Assembly (NCBI RefSeq): GCF_003254565.1
Contig: NZ_QJRI01000168.1
Span: 1-64,000 of the forward strand
Origin: Flavobacterium nitrogenifigens
Lineage (GTDB): Bacteria > Bacteroidota > Bacteroidia > Flavobacteriales > Flavobacteriaceae
Length of the DNA: 64,000 nucleotides
Reading direction: 5' to 3'
Below the pieces are notes generated by a model. The model was not told the origin of the DNA and searched no databases. It was given only the letters and a program-made list of their open reading frames with translations. Positions within the stretch are counted from its first letter, which is position 1, and every line of letters starts with the position of its first letter. Shown one piece after another: positions 35,994 through 43,844 of this stretch. A program made the translations under genes and the position numbers.

Positions 35994-37397
35994 TTACTTC
36001 GATCTCAAAATCAAAACCCAATCATTACCATCTTCTTTTTTACCTTCTGGTTGAAAATTTTGAGTTCCTTTGTTATCAAATGATCCGATTTTAGTTTTCT
36101 TGCCATTTCTTGGATTGTACCAACTTGCTTCGAATTTGTCTCCTGAAATTTTTCCTAGTTTAACTTCTATTATTCTTCCGTTGTAAGTATATAGCAAAGC
36201 GTATTTTTCTCCTCTTATGGCTGGAATATAATCGTATTTCTGACCTTGATTAACCACTAAAGAAACATCTGGAACTCCTTCTAAAAATGGCACTTCTTCC
36301 ATTAATTTCTTAATATAAACCATCTGCTTTGCTCCAGGCGTGTTGATCGCTGATGTCCATAATTCTTTGTTTCCGTAAGCTGGTTTGTCGCCTTTTCTGA
36401 ACATTTGCATTACAGCGTTGTGCCCGTATGTGTATCCTGCTCCGCCTGATAAAACCGACCAATATCCGTAACGACGAACATCGCTTGCTGTCCATTTTGG
36501 CTGTAGAGTGTCGTGTAAACCGTGTGGAATTCCTTCGTATGATGGTTCTCCGTCAAGTGTTGGTTTTGTTGGTTTTAATTCGAAATCTCTTAGAACAAAT
36601 TTGTAATTGTCTTCTTTGAAATTCGTTTTTATAGAATCTTGATCGTATCTTCTGTGTCCAGATTGGAACATATTAAAATCCAACCATTTTTCGTTGTGGA
36701 AATTCTCTGAAGAATCAGTTCTTCCAAACGGGTGAAAAGTCACTAACTGATTCGGATTGTTGGTTTTTAGAGTATTCCCGATTGCGTTCCAGATATCCTG
36801 AAATTCGTTCCCATGTGTATCTCCACCATTTAACCAAATTACATTGGTTCTGTTTTTATATCTGTCGGCTAAGAATTTAGCGTAAACTGTTGCTTGTTCT
36901 TTGCTTACTTTATTTCCTTTTGAAACATTTGTTCCCCAAACCGGAACCATTGCAACGTAAATTCCGTTTTTCTGAGCTACATCTAAAGTGTAATCTACGT
37001 GATCCCAGTAATCGTATTGCTTTGCATCTTTGAAATCATTTCCTGCCGTGATCAAAGGTTTTGAAACGTCTTCGTTTATCAAAGCCGGATCGCCATAAAC
37101 ATTAACAGCATTGATGTTGTGCAAAACCATTACCTGAACGACATTAAATCCTTTGTCTTTTCGGTCTTTGAAATATTTCTCAATTCCTGCTCTGTCCAGT
37201 TTTCCGAATGCCAGCCAGCCTGTGTCGCCTAACCAGAAAAATGGTTTTTCGTTTTCGGTTACAAAATAATGCTGATTTTTAGATACTTTGATTTCAGGCA
37301 GAGATGCTTTTGTTTTGGCAGATTGCGAAAATCCGCTTTGTGCTGTCAACATAAAGCTTATACAAAGAGCGTATAAAGATTTAATTTTCAGATTCAT
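35994..37397 (-). CDS. GH140-like glycosidase (apiosidase type)
   Basis: Exported 467-aa protein (signal peptide 1-24, GFSQ). A DUF4038-type TIM barrel (about 40-350) begins FVTENEKPFFWLGDTGWLAFGKLDRAGIEKYFKDRKDKGFNVVQV; candidate catalytic residues are Asp193 in NGGDTHGN and Glu284 in TLDGEPSYEG. A C-terminal 'putative collagen-binding' beta-sandwich (about 370-467, YALLYTYNGRIIEVKLGKISGDKFEASWYNPRNGK) completes the GH140 layout. The founding member, BT1012 of Bacteroides thetaiotaomicron, cleaves apiose from RG-II, so this gene is a main hint that RG-II is a target. Activity here is inferred, as the superfamily is wider than apiosidase. Confidence 0.85.
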   Translation of the reverse strand: MNLKIKSLYALCISFMLTAQSGFSQSAKTKASLPEIKVSKNQHYFVTENEKPFFWLGDTGWLAFGKLDRAGIEKYFKDRKDKGFNVVQVMVLHNINAVNVYGDPALINEDVSKPLITAGNDFKDAKQYDYWDHVDYTLDVAQKNGIYVAMVPVWGTNVSKGNKVSKEQATVYAKFLADRYKNRTNVIWLNGGDTHGNEFQDIWNAIGNTLKTNNPNQLVTFHPFGRTDSSENFHNEKWLDFNMFQSGHRRYDQDSIKTNFKEDNYKFVLRDFELKPTKPTLDGEPSYEGIPHGLHDTLQPKWTASDVRRYGYWSVLSGGAGYTYGHNAVMQMFRKGDKPAYGNKELWTSAINTPGAKQMVYIKKLMEEVPFLEGVPDVSLVVNQGQKYDYIPAIRGEKYALLYTYNGRIIEVKLGKISGDKFEASWYNPRNGKKTKIGSFDNKGTQNFQPEGKKEDGNDWVLILRSK

Positions 37398-37434
37398 TTT
37401 GGGTTGTTTTTGAATTTATCTTTTTTGGTTTTTA

Positions 37435-37636
37435 GCCACGAATTCACGAATTATTTTTTTTATAATCTTTGTGTTTTTTATTTCACGCAGATTTTACTGA
37501 TTTTGGCAGATTTACGCAGATCTAAATTTTATAAAATCTGCTGAATCTGCTTAAATCTGTGTGAAATTTTTCTCTCGCAGATTTGAGAAATTAAGCAGAT
37601 TTAATACTTCTCAAAATTAATTCGTGAATTCGTGGC
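37435..37636. repeat. Nested repeat: GCAGATTT element inside CCACGAATT element
   Basis: Outer arms GCCACGAATTCACGAATT (37435-37452) and its complement (37619-37636). Inside lies a second inverted-repeat set of CGCAGATTT/AAATCTGCTG words (about 37485-37602), as found alone at 15789-15858. It fills most of the 250-bp spacer between GH140 and the fusion gene. Confidence 0.65.
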
Positions 37637-37647
37637 TATTAAAACTT

Positions 37648-40600
37648 TTATTTTTTTACTACAAAAAGCACTTTTTCTTTTATTTCGGCTTGTGGAATCG
37701 TTATTTGTTTTCCTCCACTGATGTTGGCTTTTTTGGTTATATTTCCTGTTGAAGCATTGATTGCAAATACTTCAAATGTTCCTTTTTCGTTTGCTAAATC
37801 GATTGTGATATCTTGATCGTTTTTGAAATAAAAAAGATAGCTTTTTCCTTTGTTTTCTAATTTCCAAAGATTGTCTGAAAACGTATTTCCGTCAACTAAT
37901 TTCATTTCGCTTAAAGCGGAATAAAACTGAGGCAATTCGATTTTCGGAATGTTTGGCAATGAAGCTCCCGCCATTAAAGCAGGCCATCCGAATCTTGAAG
38001 AACCGTCTGTTGAATATAAAATAACTTTTTCAGGATATTTTTCTCGGTATTCACGAACGGCGCGATATACCTGATTATCCGTTTCTTTTCCAGTTTTCAG
38101 TTTTCTAGCGTGCTGTCTTGGTGCTAAATTTACGCCTCCTTGCGGTGCATAAGCTGAGCCGTCTTCTTTGTAATACCAATAACGAATATCGATTACATCA
38201 ACGGTTTTATTTCTTTTAACATCATTTAAAATAGCATCCTGAACGTCTTTTGTCGCACTTAAACCAATTAATCCTTTTTTGCCCGTTTCGTCTTTCCATT
38301 TTTGAGCTTGGTCTAACCAAAATTCCATAAAATGTAACGGACCTGTATATTCGGCACTTGTTAACTGAATTACATTACTGTTTTCCTGAAAGTTTTCGAA
38401 TGATCTTCTGATGAAACCTTCATGTAATTTTCTTCTTTGAGCATTGGTAATATCGTAAAACTGCTCCGCCATAAAAATACGTTTGTCTCCTGCATAAGGC
38501 GGTGGCTCAGGAAATCCTGTACTGTTGATATTATTTGCTGAACGCCAAGGTGAACTTGCCCAGTGCGCTCCGGCTTCTAAAATGTTGTGCTGAAAATATT
38601 GCTGATTGATTAACAGTTGTCCGTTTGGTTCTGCTAATGTTGCAAACTGAGCTAAACGGCTCCAATACCAATCGTTGAACTTTGTTAAATCGTATTTGCT
38701 TAAATGATCCCAAGCAAAATCTTTTCCGCTTCTTGCGAAAGGCTGTTCGTAAAACGGTGGCCAAACATCGTCATCAATTCGGCGTACGCGTTCATGATCG
38801 TCCATTCTTCTGTCGTACCATAAACCGTAATTGTGCTCTAAGGCAACGATATTATTTTTAGTTAAATAATCTACTGTTTCTTGCACTTTATCAGTCAATC
38901 CGTTTCCTGTTCTTCCTGGAACAAAACGAGTGATATGTGGTGTTGATTTGTTTACGAAATCATCGCTTAAATCCCCTCTCCACCAAGCAACGTTAGTTTG
39001 TTTTCCTGCGATTACTTTTCCTTCAAAAGTTAACCAGCCATTTTCTGTAGTTACTTTAGAAGTTGATTTTTCTGTTTTATTTGATGCAACTTTTAAATCG
39101 TTTGCATTTTTTAAACCTTTACTGTCTGTATTAATCGGATTTGCTTTTGAAGCTTCTGCAATCAATTCTTGTAAACTTTTTGCCGTTGTAGCAGCGTTTT
39201 TAGTCAATTCTGCAGCAACTTCTACACTCGGACTTGAAGAAGCTTCAGAACCTAAATCATAGATAAATGGCTGAACTGGAAGTTTTCCTAATCTAGCTTC
39301 TAACTGCGTATAGAATAAACTTCTTGGACTGATATGTTCGTTTACGTTTTTCCAGTGTCCGTTTCCACCAAATTGTCCCCAAACTCCAAAAGCCCAGTTC
39401 TGTGCTGTTGGCGGACTATAACATTCTACTTTTGAAGCTGATGATTCCCAGATTACAGAATTAGCAGCTGTCCATCCTGCGCCTCTTCCACCTTGTTCTC
39501 TGTTGTTATAGCTTAATGCTTTTCCGTCGATATTGGCAATGTCAAATAAAACTCCAGTAGCCCAACTCCCGATTGCGCCACTGTTTTCGAATGGCAAATG
39601 CGATTCGCATTGTACGAAAGCATTTGGTCCAGTTGTTCCGAATCCGCCTACAGCGAAATCATGATATCCAAATTCTGAATAACAGCGTTGGAAAAGGGTC
39701 TGCTGACCTTCGGTATAAAAAGTATGTCTTCTAAATGAAGCTATTTCAGAAATTGGTTCAGTTGCAATACAATCTTCAACTGTAACTTGCTGACTTGTTT
39801 TTAAAATCGTAACAGCTCCGCCCGCAAAGTGTTTAAAATTAACTTGTTTTACCCAAGCATTTCTAGCGCTTTCAATGCTGATTGCTTGCCAACGATGTTC
39901 TTCGTCTTTTAAGTTTGAAGGATTGTAAGTTGATTTAATTAAGATATTTTCAATTCCAGTATTTTCAATTCTTCCCTGCCAAGAATAAACCGTTACTTTT
40001 GAAGTTCCAAAAACATCATCTAAAGACATTGTAATTGGAGCGTTTACCGTTACTTCGTTTCCGTTTATTTTGGTTACGACACGATTCCAAGTTGTCGTCC
40101 AATCACCTTTTTTCCATCCGATCCAAGAAGTTTCTCCACCGAAATCTTGCATGTTTACTTCTTTAATGAAATTATCCGTTAAAGGTTTGCTGATTTCGAT
40201 TTCATCGCCAACTTTTAATTTTGAAGTGTTTTTTAACTGAATTTTCTGCGTTCCAAGTGGTGTGTAAGCGTTTGCAAATTCAAATGAATCTTTATACACT
40301 TTATCGTTTACGCCTAAAATTCTAATTAAAGCTTCTCTTTCTAATCCTGTTCCTAAAAGTACAGTTCCATTTTCGGCATTACCGCTTCCTCTTAAAACAA
40401 CTCCCGATTTTCTAATGTATAATGTTCCGCTGATTTTGAAAGTTCCTTTGTCTAACAACACTGCTCCACGAAAACCTGATTTATCTGGTTTTAATGCACT
40501 GACATAATCAATTGCATTTTGGATTTTCTGCGTTGCATCTTCTTCTTGTTTCGAAACAAAAATTTTGTTGTCTAGATTCGGAATGGCAACTTCAGAGTTT

Positions 40601-40800
40601 CTATATCCTGCAAAAGAAAAATCTGGGATTTGGTTTCCTTGATTATCGGTTGTGAAAGAAAGTTTTCCTTCTTTGGTTTTGATAATGTCTGGGAAATTGT
40701 TTTGGGCTGTAATGTTTCCGCTAATACACAAAGCAATACACATTAAAGAAAATGTGTTTTTGAAAGAAGAAACGATATTTTTTAATTGATCGAAATTCAC
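37648..40800 (-). CDS. Beta-helix / TIM-barrel fusion protein of unknown function
   Basis: Exported 1050-aa protein (signal peptide 1-32, NITAQ). Residues about 55-560 form a pectate-lyase-like beta-helix: GAVLLDKGTFKISGTLYIRKSGVVLRGSG opens it and NAWVKQVNFKHFAGGAVTI, TVEDCIATEPIS and FQRCYSEFGYHDFAVGG are coils. After a Ser/Thr/Lys/Ala-rich linker (about 520-600), residues about 610-960 look like a TIM barrel: VAWWRGDLSD, ALEHNYGLWYDRRMDDHERVRRIDDDVWPPF, VIQLTSAEYTGPLHF (candidate Glu) and VDVIDIRYWYYKEDG. A C-terminal beta-sandwich (LENKGKSYLFYFKND) resembles that of GH140. It recalls proteins annotated DUF4955/DUF6298; this is from memory. Both parts look intact, so it may be bifunctional on pectin. 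Confidence 0.7.
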   Translation of the reverse strand: MNFDQLKNIVSSFKNTFSLMCIALCISGNITAQNNFPDIIKTKEGKLSFTTDNQGNQIPDFSFAGYRNSEVAIPNLDNKIFVSKQEEDATQKIQNAIDYVSALKPDKSGFRGAVLLDKGTFKISGTLYIRKSGVVLRGSGNAENGTVLLGTGLEREALIRILGVNDKVYKDSFEFANAYTPLGTQKIQLKNTSKLKVGDEIEISKPLTDNFIKEVNMQDFGGETSWIGWKKGDWTTTWNRVVTKINGNEVTVNAPITMSLDDVFGTSKVTVYSWQGRIENTGIENILIKSTYNPSNLKDEEHRWQAISIESARNAWVKQVNFKHFAGGAVTILKTSQQVTVEDCIATEPISEIASFRRHTFYTEGQQTLFQRCYSEFGYHDFAVGGFGTTGPNAFVQCESHLPFENSGAIGSWATGVLFDIANIDGKALSYNNREQGGRGAGWTAANSVIWESSASKVECYSPPTAQNWAFGVWGQFGGNGHWKNVNEHISPRSLFYTQLEARLGKLPVQPFIYDLGSEASSSPSVEVAAELTKNAATTAKSLQELIAEASKANPINTDSKGLKNANDLKVASNKTEKSTSKVTTENGWLTFEGKVIAGKQTNVAWWRGDLSDDFVNKSTPHITRFVPGRTGNGLTDKVQETVDYLTKNNIVALEHNYGLWYDRRMDDHERVRRIDDDVWPPFYEQPFARSGKDFAWDHLSKYDLTKFNDWYWSRLAQFATLAEPNGQLLINQQYFQHNILEAGAHWASSPWRSANNINSTGFPEPPPYAGDKRIFMAEQFYDITNAQRRKLHEGFIRRSFENFQENSNVIQLTSAEYTGPLHFMEFWLDQAQKWKDETGKKGLIGLSATKDVQDAILNDVKRNKTVDVIDIRYWYYKEDGSAYAPQGGVNLAPRQHARKLKTGKETDNQVYRAVREYREKYPEKVILYSTDGSSRFGWPALMAGASLPNIPKIELPQFYSALSEMKLVDGNTFSDNLWKLENKGKSYLFYFKNDQDITIDLANEKGTFEVFAINASTGNITKKANISGGKQITIPQAEIKEKVLFVVKK

Positions 40801-40891
40801 TTTTTTTCTTAATTTAAATTTCAGAGTTTAGATTCTTAAAATTAACCTTTTAAGGAACAATAAATTTATAAAATCCTATTTTCTCCAATCT

Positions 40892-41044
40892 TGTCATTTC
40901 GACGAAGGAGACCCGAGCGATAGCGAACGGATGAAATAAATCTTCGTTGCTAAATCGACAAAGATTGATATACTTTGCGGAGTTTCTTGTGGAGATTTGC
41001 TTCGCCAATTCGCTATCGCTCGGGTCTCCTTCGTCGAAATGACA
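40892..41044. repeat. TIR element, copy C, expanded to 153 bp
   Basis: Ends TGTCATTTCGACGAAGGAG and its complement match the 100-bp family. Two inverted copies of a GC-rich module (about 40910-40935 and 40999-41025, words CCCGAGCGATAGCGAA and TTCGCTATCGCTCGGG) have been added inside the arms, adding about 53 bp. The core retains ATCGACAAAGATTG. Confidence 0.7.
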
Positions 41045-41071
41045 AACTAGATGGATATTCTTTGTGTGCTT

Positions 41072-41104
41072 AAACCTGACAGGTTTTAAAAACCTGTCAG
41101 GTTT
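41072..41104 (-). terminator. AAACCTGAC hairpin after PL1 gene
   Basis: Perfect 16-bp stem (arm AAACCTGACAGGTTTT), starting 18 bp beyond the PL1 stop codon at 41122. The 100-bp-type element lies 27 bp further downstream, as at 12.9 and 35.9 kb. Confidence 0.6.
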
Positions 41105-41121
41105 GCTTTGAGAATACTTAC

Positions 41122-42828
41122 CTACTGCAACAATGATTTCAGCTTCGCTAAAGTATCCGTATTGTTTTCCGTTTTCGTCCAATCTGTTTTGCTATTTGGA
41201 TCGATTCCATTAAAATATTTTTCGATGTTGGTATATCCGTCTCCATTTGCATCTTTATTGGCATCTGAAGCATCGTTTGGATTTAAACCATATTTTTTCT
41301 CCCAAGCATCTGGAATTCCATCATTGTCTGAATCTTTATAGGCTTTTCCTTTGTAAGTTGGATATCCGCCAACTTGATCTGGGTGTGTAATGATTCCTTT
41401 TTTATAAGAGTCAGCTGGTAATCTTCTTTTGATATATTCTTTTCCGATATTATTTTCTAAACCGTCTTTTACTTCGATTTTTCCAGTTTTAACCTGCTTA
41501 ATAATTCTTTCGTCAACTGCATCTCTTTTCGGAATTGTTGCTCCAACATTCGTCAAAACAAAATCGTAAGCTTCTTCTGCCGACATGATATTAAACTTTG
41601 GCATTGAAAAAGGTTTTGGCTGTTTGATTGCCGCTAAAAATGCTGCCGTTTCCGCTTCTGGAAGATTTTCCAATTGTACTCCACCATTCCAGTTATCCGC
41701 TGTAACTTCAGGTGAACCAACAATAAAGTTTCCTGAAACATAGGCTCTTCCGTATTGTTTTGGTTCAATATATCCTGATTCTGGTTTTACGATTCTATGT
41801 GCAATAGGCTCGTTTTGTGGCGTTATTGGTCCAGGTTTGAAATAATTGTTGATGATGTTTAACATCGAACGATAATCACCACCATCAAGTGTACGATTCC
41901 ACCAATTAAATACTACGTTATTCACAAAATTAAAGTCGCCATACATTCCGATAGAAGCATTTCTAGAAATGTTGTCGGCCCATAAGTTGCGCATAAAAGT
42001 ACTATTCAATCCGCCGATTGTACTTCCGAAGGCATGATTATACGTGTCTAAACCTTCTGACGAAATCGTGTTTTGAATCGTGATATTACAAGCCGGAAGT
42101 TTTTCTAATTTCGATTTTGCATTAGCAGCAAACTGATGTCTGTATAATGAAATATTTTCGTCTAATCCCCAGCTTACCGAACAGTGATCTACGATGATAT
42201 TTCCCATTGGATTTCCACCCAACGCATCGTCTCTTCTCGCAACTTCAGTTTCCCCGCGTCTGAAACGCATGTGTCTGATGATAACGTCGTGTGTGTCTAT
42301 TTCTAAAGTTTCTCCCGCAATACAAATTCCGTCACCCGGAGCAGTTTGCCCAGCGATAGTTACGTAAGGCGCACGCATGCTGATTCTCTTTTTTAAGCGG
42401 ATAATTCCTGAAACATTGAAAACAATTGTTCTTGCTCCAACAGCTTCACAGGCTTCACGGAAAGTTCCTTTTCCACTGTCTTCTAAACTTGTCACGACAA
42501 ATATTTTTCCGCCACGACCGCCTTGTGTATATGCGCCACCGCCTTCAGCACCTGGAAAAGCAGGAATATCAGCAAAAACAAAATCTTTTGGATAAGAAGC
42601 CCAAGGTAAATAAGGTTTTCCTTGTTTTGCTTCTTCTTTTATTACATGAAGATTAGCATTCCAGATTTCGCTTAACCTTTTTTCTTCATCAGCTAAAACC
42701 GCATCCGCTTTTGCTTGAACATCTTTAGGAATTACAGGATATTGGGCATACGCCGATGACATAAGCGAACAAAATGACAAAGTCATGAATGTTCTTTTTA
42801 AAGTACGGTTGGGAAAAATATTTTGCAT
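41122..42828 (-). CDS. PL1 pectate lyase with calcium-type tail (first)
   Basis: Exported 568-aa beta-helix lyase (signal peptide 1-28, SSAYAQ). Residues about 70-480 hold the PL1 helix: FPGAEGGGAYTQGGRGGKIFVVTSLEDSGKGTFREACE opens it; ISGQT-type block VTIAGQTAPGDGICIAG; calcium/catalytic region IIRHMRFRRGE, IIVDHCSVSWGLDENISLY and NHAFGSTIGG. The C-terminal part (about 495-550) is a calcium-binding TSP3/EF-hand-like tail: DSDNDGIPDAWEKKYGLNPNDASDANKDANGDGYTNIEKYFNG. It cleaves polygalacturonate by beta-elimination. Close paralogue of the lyase at 43845-45557, with DUF3826 between them. Confidence 0.93.
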   Translation of the reverse strand: MQNIFPNRTLKRTFMTLSFCSLMSSAYAQYPVIPKDVQAKADAVLADEEKRLSEIWNANLHVIKEEAKQGKPYLPWASYPKDFVFADIPAFPGAEGGGAYTQGGRGGKIFVVTSLEDSGKGTFREACEAVGARTIVFNVSGIIRLKKRISMRAPYVTIAGQTAPGDGICIAGETLEIDTHDVIIRHMRFRRGETEVARRDDALGGNPMGNIIVDHCSVSWGLDENISLYRHQFAANAKSKLEKLPACNITIQNTISSEGLDTYNHAFGSTIGGLNSTFMRNLWADNISRNASIGMYGDFNFVNNVVFNWWNRTLDGGDYRSMLNIINNYFKPGPITPQNEPIAHRIVKPESGYIEPKQYGRAYVSGNFIVGSPEVTADNWNGGVQLENLPEAETAAFLAAIKQPKPFSMPKFNIMSAEEAYDFVLTNVGATIPKRDAVDERIIKQVKTGKIEVKDGLENNIGKEYIKRRLPADSYKKGIITHPDQVGGYPTYKGKAYKDSDNDGIPDAWEKKYGLNPNDASDANKDANGDGYTNIEKYFNGIDPNSKTDWTKTENNTDTLAKLKSLLQ

Positions 42829-42871
42829 TTGAATTGTGTGGTCTAGTTAATAGTAGTTAGTTTTTAAGAGA

Positions 42872-43561
42872 TTATTCTTTTGCAGTAGAATCTTTTGTTT
42901 TGTTTTTCTCTCTTTGTTCAACACGTTCGTGCCAATCTTTGCTTTCTTTATTTAGATCATAACCTTGTTTTGATAAATAGTTGTTGATTCTCCCTTTGTA
43001 TTTACCAAACCAGCCATGTTTTTCTTTAGAAGAACCTGCGTCCATTGCATGTTCTCTGGCTTCAACTAAAGCTTTGTAGATATAATCTTTTTGTTCTGCT
43101 GTTAAATTTGGAAGCATGTCGTTGTAACCTGCCACTGTAATTGGAAGCACACCATAAGTCATTCCGTCTTTAACCTCAGTGATTTTGTCTTCTGATAATT
43201 CTTTACTTAATTTTTTGATGTAAGATTTATGCAGTTTTGCAATTGATTCGTCTGCCTTTGCTTTCAGTTTATCAATTTTCTCGTTTTGCTTTTCTTTTGC
43301 TAAAGAGGTGTCTTCTTTTACTTTTTTAATTTCAGCATCTCTTCCATCTTGAATTTCAGTTAAATCTCTGAATTGCTGCGCGATGATATTTGAAACTGCT
43401 TTTTCTTTTGCTTCGTTTTTCAAATCTAATTTGGTAACGATTTTTGCAGCTCTTTCGTTAGTAACTTTTACATATTCAGGATCTAAATGCTGTTGCGCAT
43501 TTAAAGTTGAAAAGGCAAAAACCAGCGATAATAAACCTGCATTTAATTTATTTAGTGCCAT
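42872..43561 (-). CDS. DUF3826 protein
   Basis: Exported 229-aa protein (signal peptide 1-22, STLNAQ). Mostly charged helices: residues about 30-140 are rich in Lys and Glu (EIKKVKEDTSLAKEKQNEKIDKLKAK, likely coiled coil), followed by the DUF3826 block YGVLPITVAGYNDMLPNLTAEQKDYIYKALVEAREHAMDAGSSKEKHGWFGKYKGRINNYLSKQGYDL. Function unknown. It lies between two PL1 paralogues, 43 bp before the start of the lower one, and is transcribed with it. DUF3826 genes are, to my knowledge, typical companions of PL1 genes in Bacteroidetes pectin loci, so it may assist the lyases; no enzyme motif is seen. Confidence 0.85.
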   Translation of the reverse strand: MALNKLNAGLLSLVFAFSTLNAQQHLDPEYVKVTNERAAKIVTKLDLKNEAKEKAVSNIIAQQFRDLTEIQDGRDAEIKKVKEDTSLAKEKQNEKIDKLKAKADESIAKLHKSYIKKLSKELSEDKITEVKDGMTYGVLPITVAGYNDMLPNLTAEQKDYIYKALVEAREHAMDAGSSKEKHGWFGKYKGRINNYLSKQGYDLNKESKDWHERVEQREKNKTKDSTAKE

Positions 43562-43598
43562 TGTCTTTCTTTTTTTAGTTATTTTTTAACTCAATCAT

Positions 43599-43789
43599 AA
43601 GGCCAACGGCCTTTAAGCAACACCATAGGATAAAATCCTATGACTCACAATTCATATAGACATAGCCCTGAAAGGGCGTAAGTCTTTACAAGCAGCACAC
43701 CATTAATTGCTTTCGCCCTTTCAGGGCTTTTTCTTTCATTTTATACATAGGACGTTGTCCTATGTTAGTGCTTTGAGCCCTTCAGGCTC
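43599..43789. repeat. Six successive short palindromes
   Basis: AAGGCCAACGGCCTT (43599-43613), CATAGGATAAAATCCTATG (43624-43642), AGCCCTGAAAGGGC (43664-43677), GCCCTTTCAGGGC (43715-43727), CATAGGACGTTGTCCTATG (43746-43764) and GAGCCCTTCAGGCTC (43775-43789). Types two/five and three/four are related pairs. They occupy the 283-bp spacer between DUF3826 and the second PL1. Confidence 0.65.
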
Positions 43790-43795
43790 TTTTTT

Positions 43796-43831
43796 AAAAA
43801 CATTCTTGTTTACTATGAAACAAGAATGTTT
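43796..43831 (-). terminator. Intrinsic terminator after second PL1
   Basis: A 14-bp stem (AAACATTCTTGTTT at 43798-43811, complement at 43818-43831) with a 6-nt loop; on the minus strand it runs into a T-tract. It lies 14 bp after the stop codon at 43845, so the SusC-SusD-PL1 transcript may end here. Confidence 0.65.
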
Positions 43832-43844
43832 CAAAAATTGTTTC

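Noticed and set aside
40850..41182. Minus-strand open frame of 110 codons between PL1 and the fusion gene
   Set aside because: Made of the expanded TIR element and hairpin, and overlaps the true end of PL1; repeats explain the open frame.
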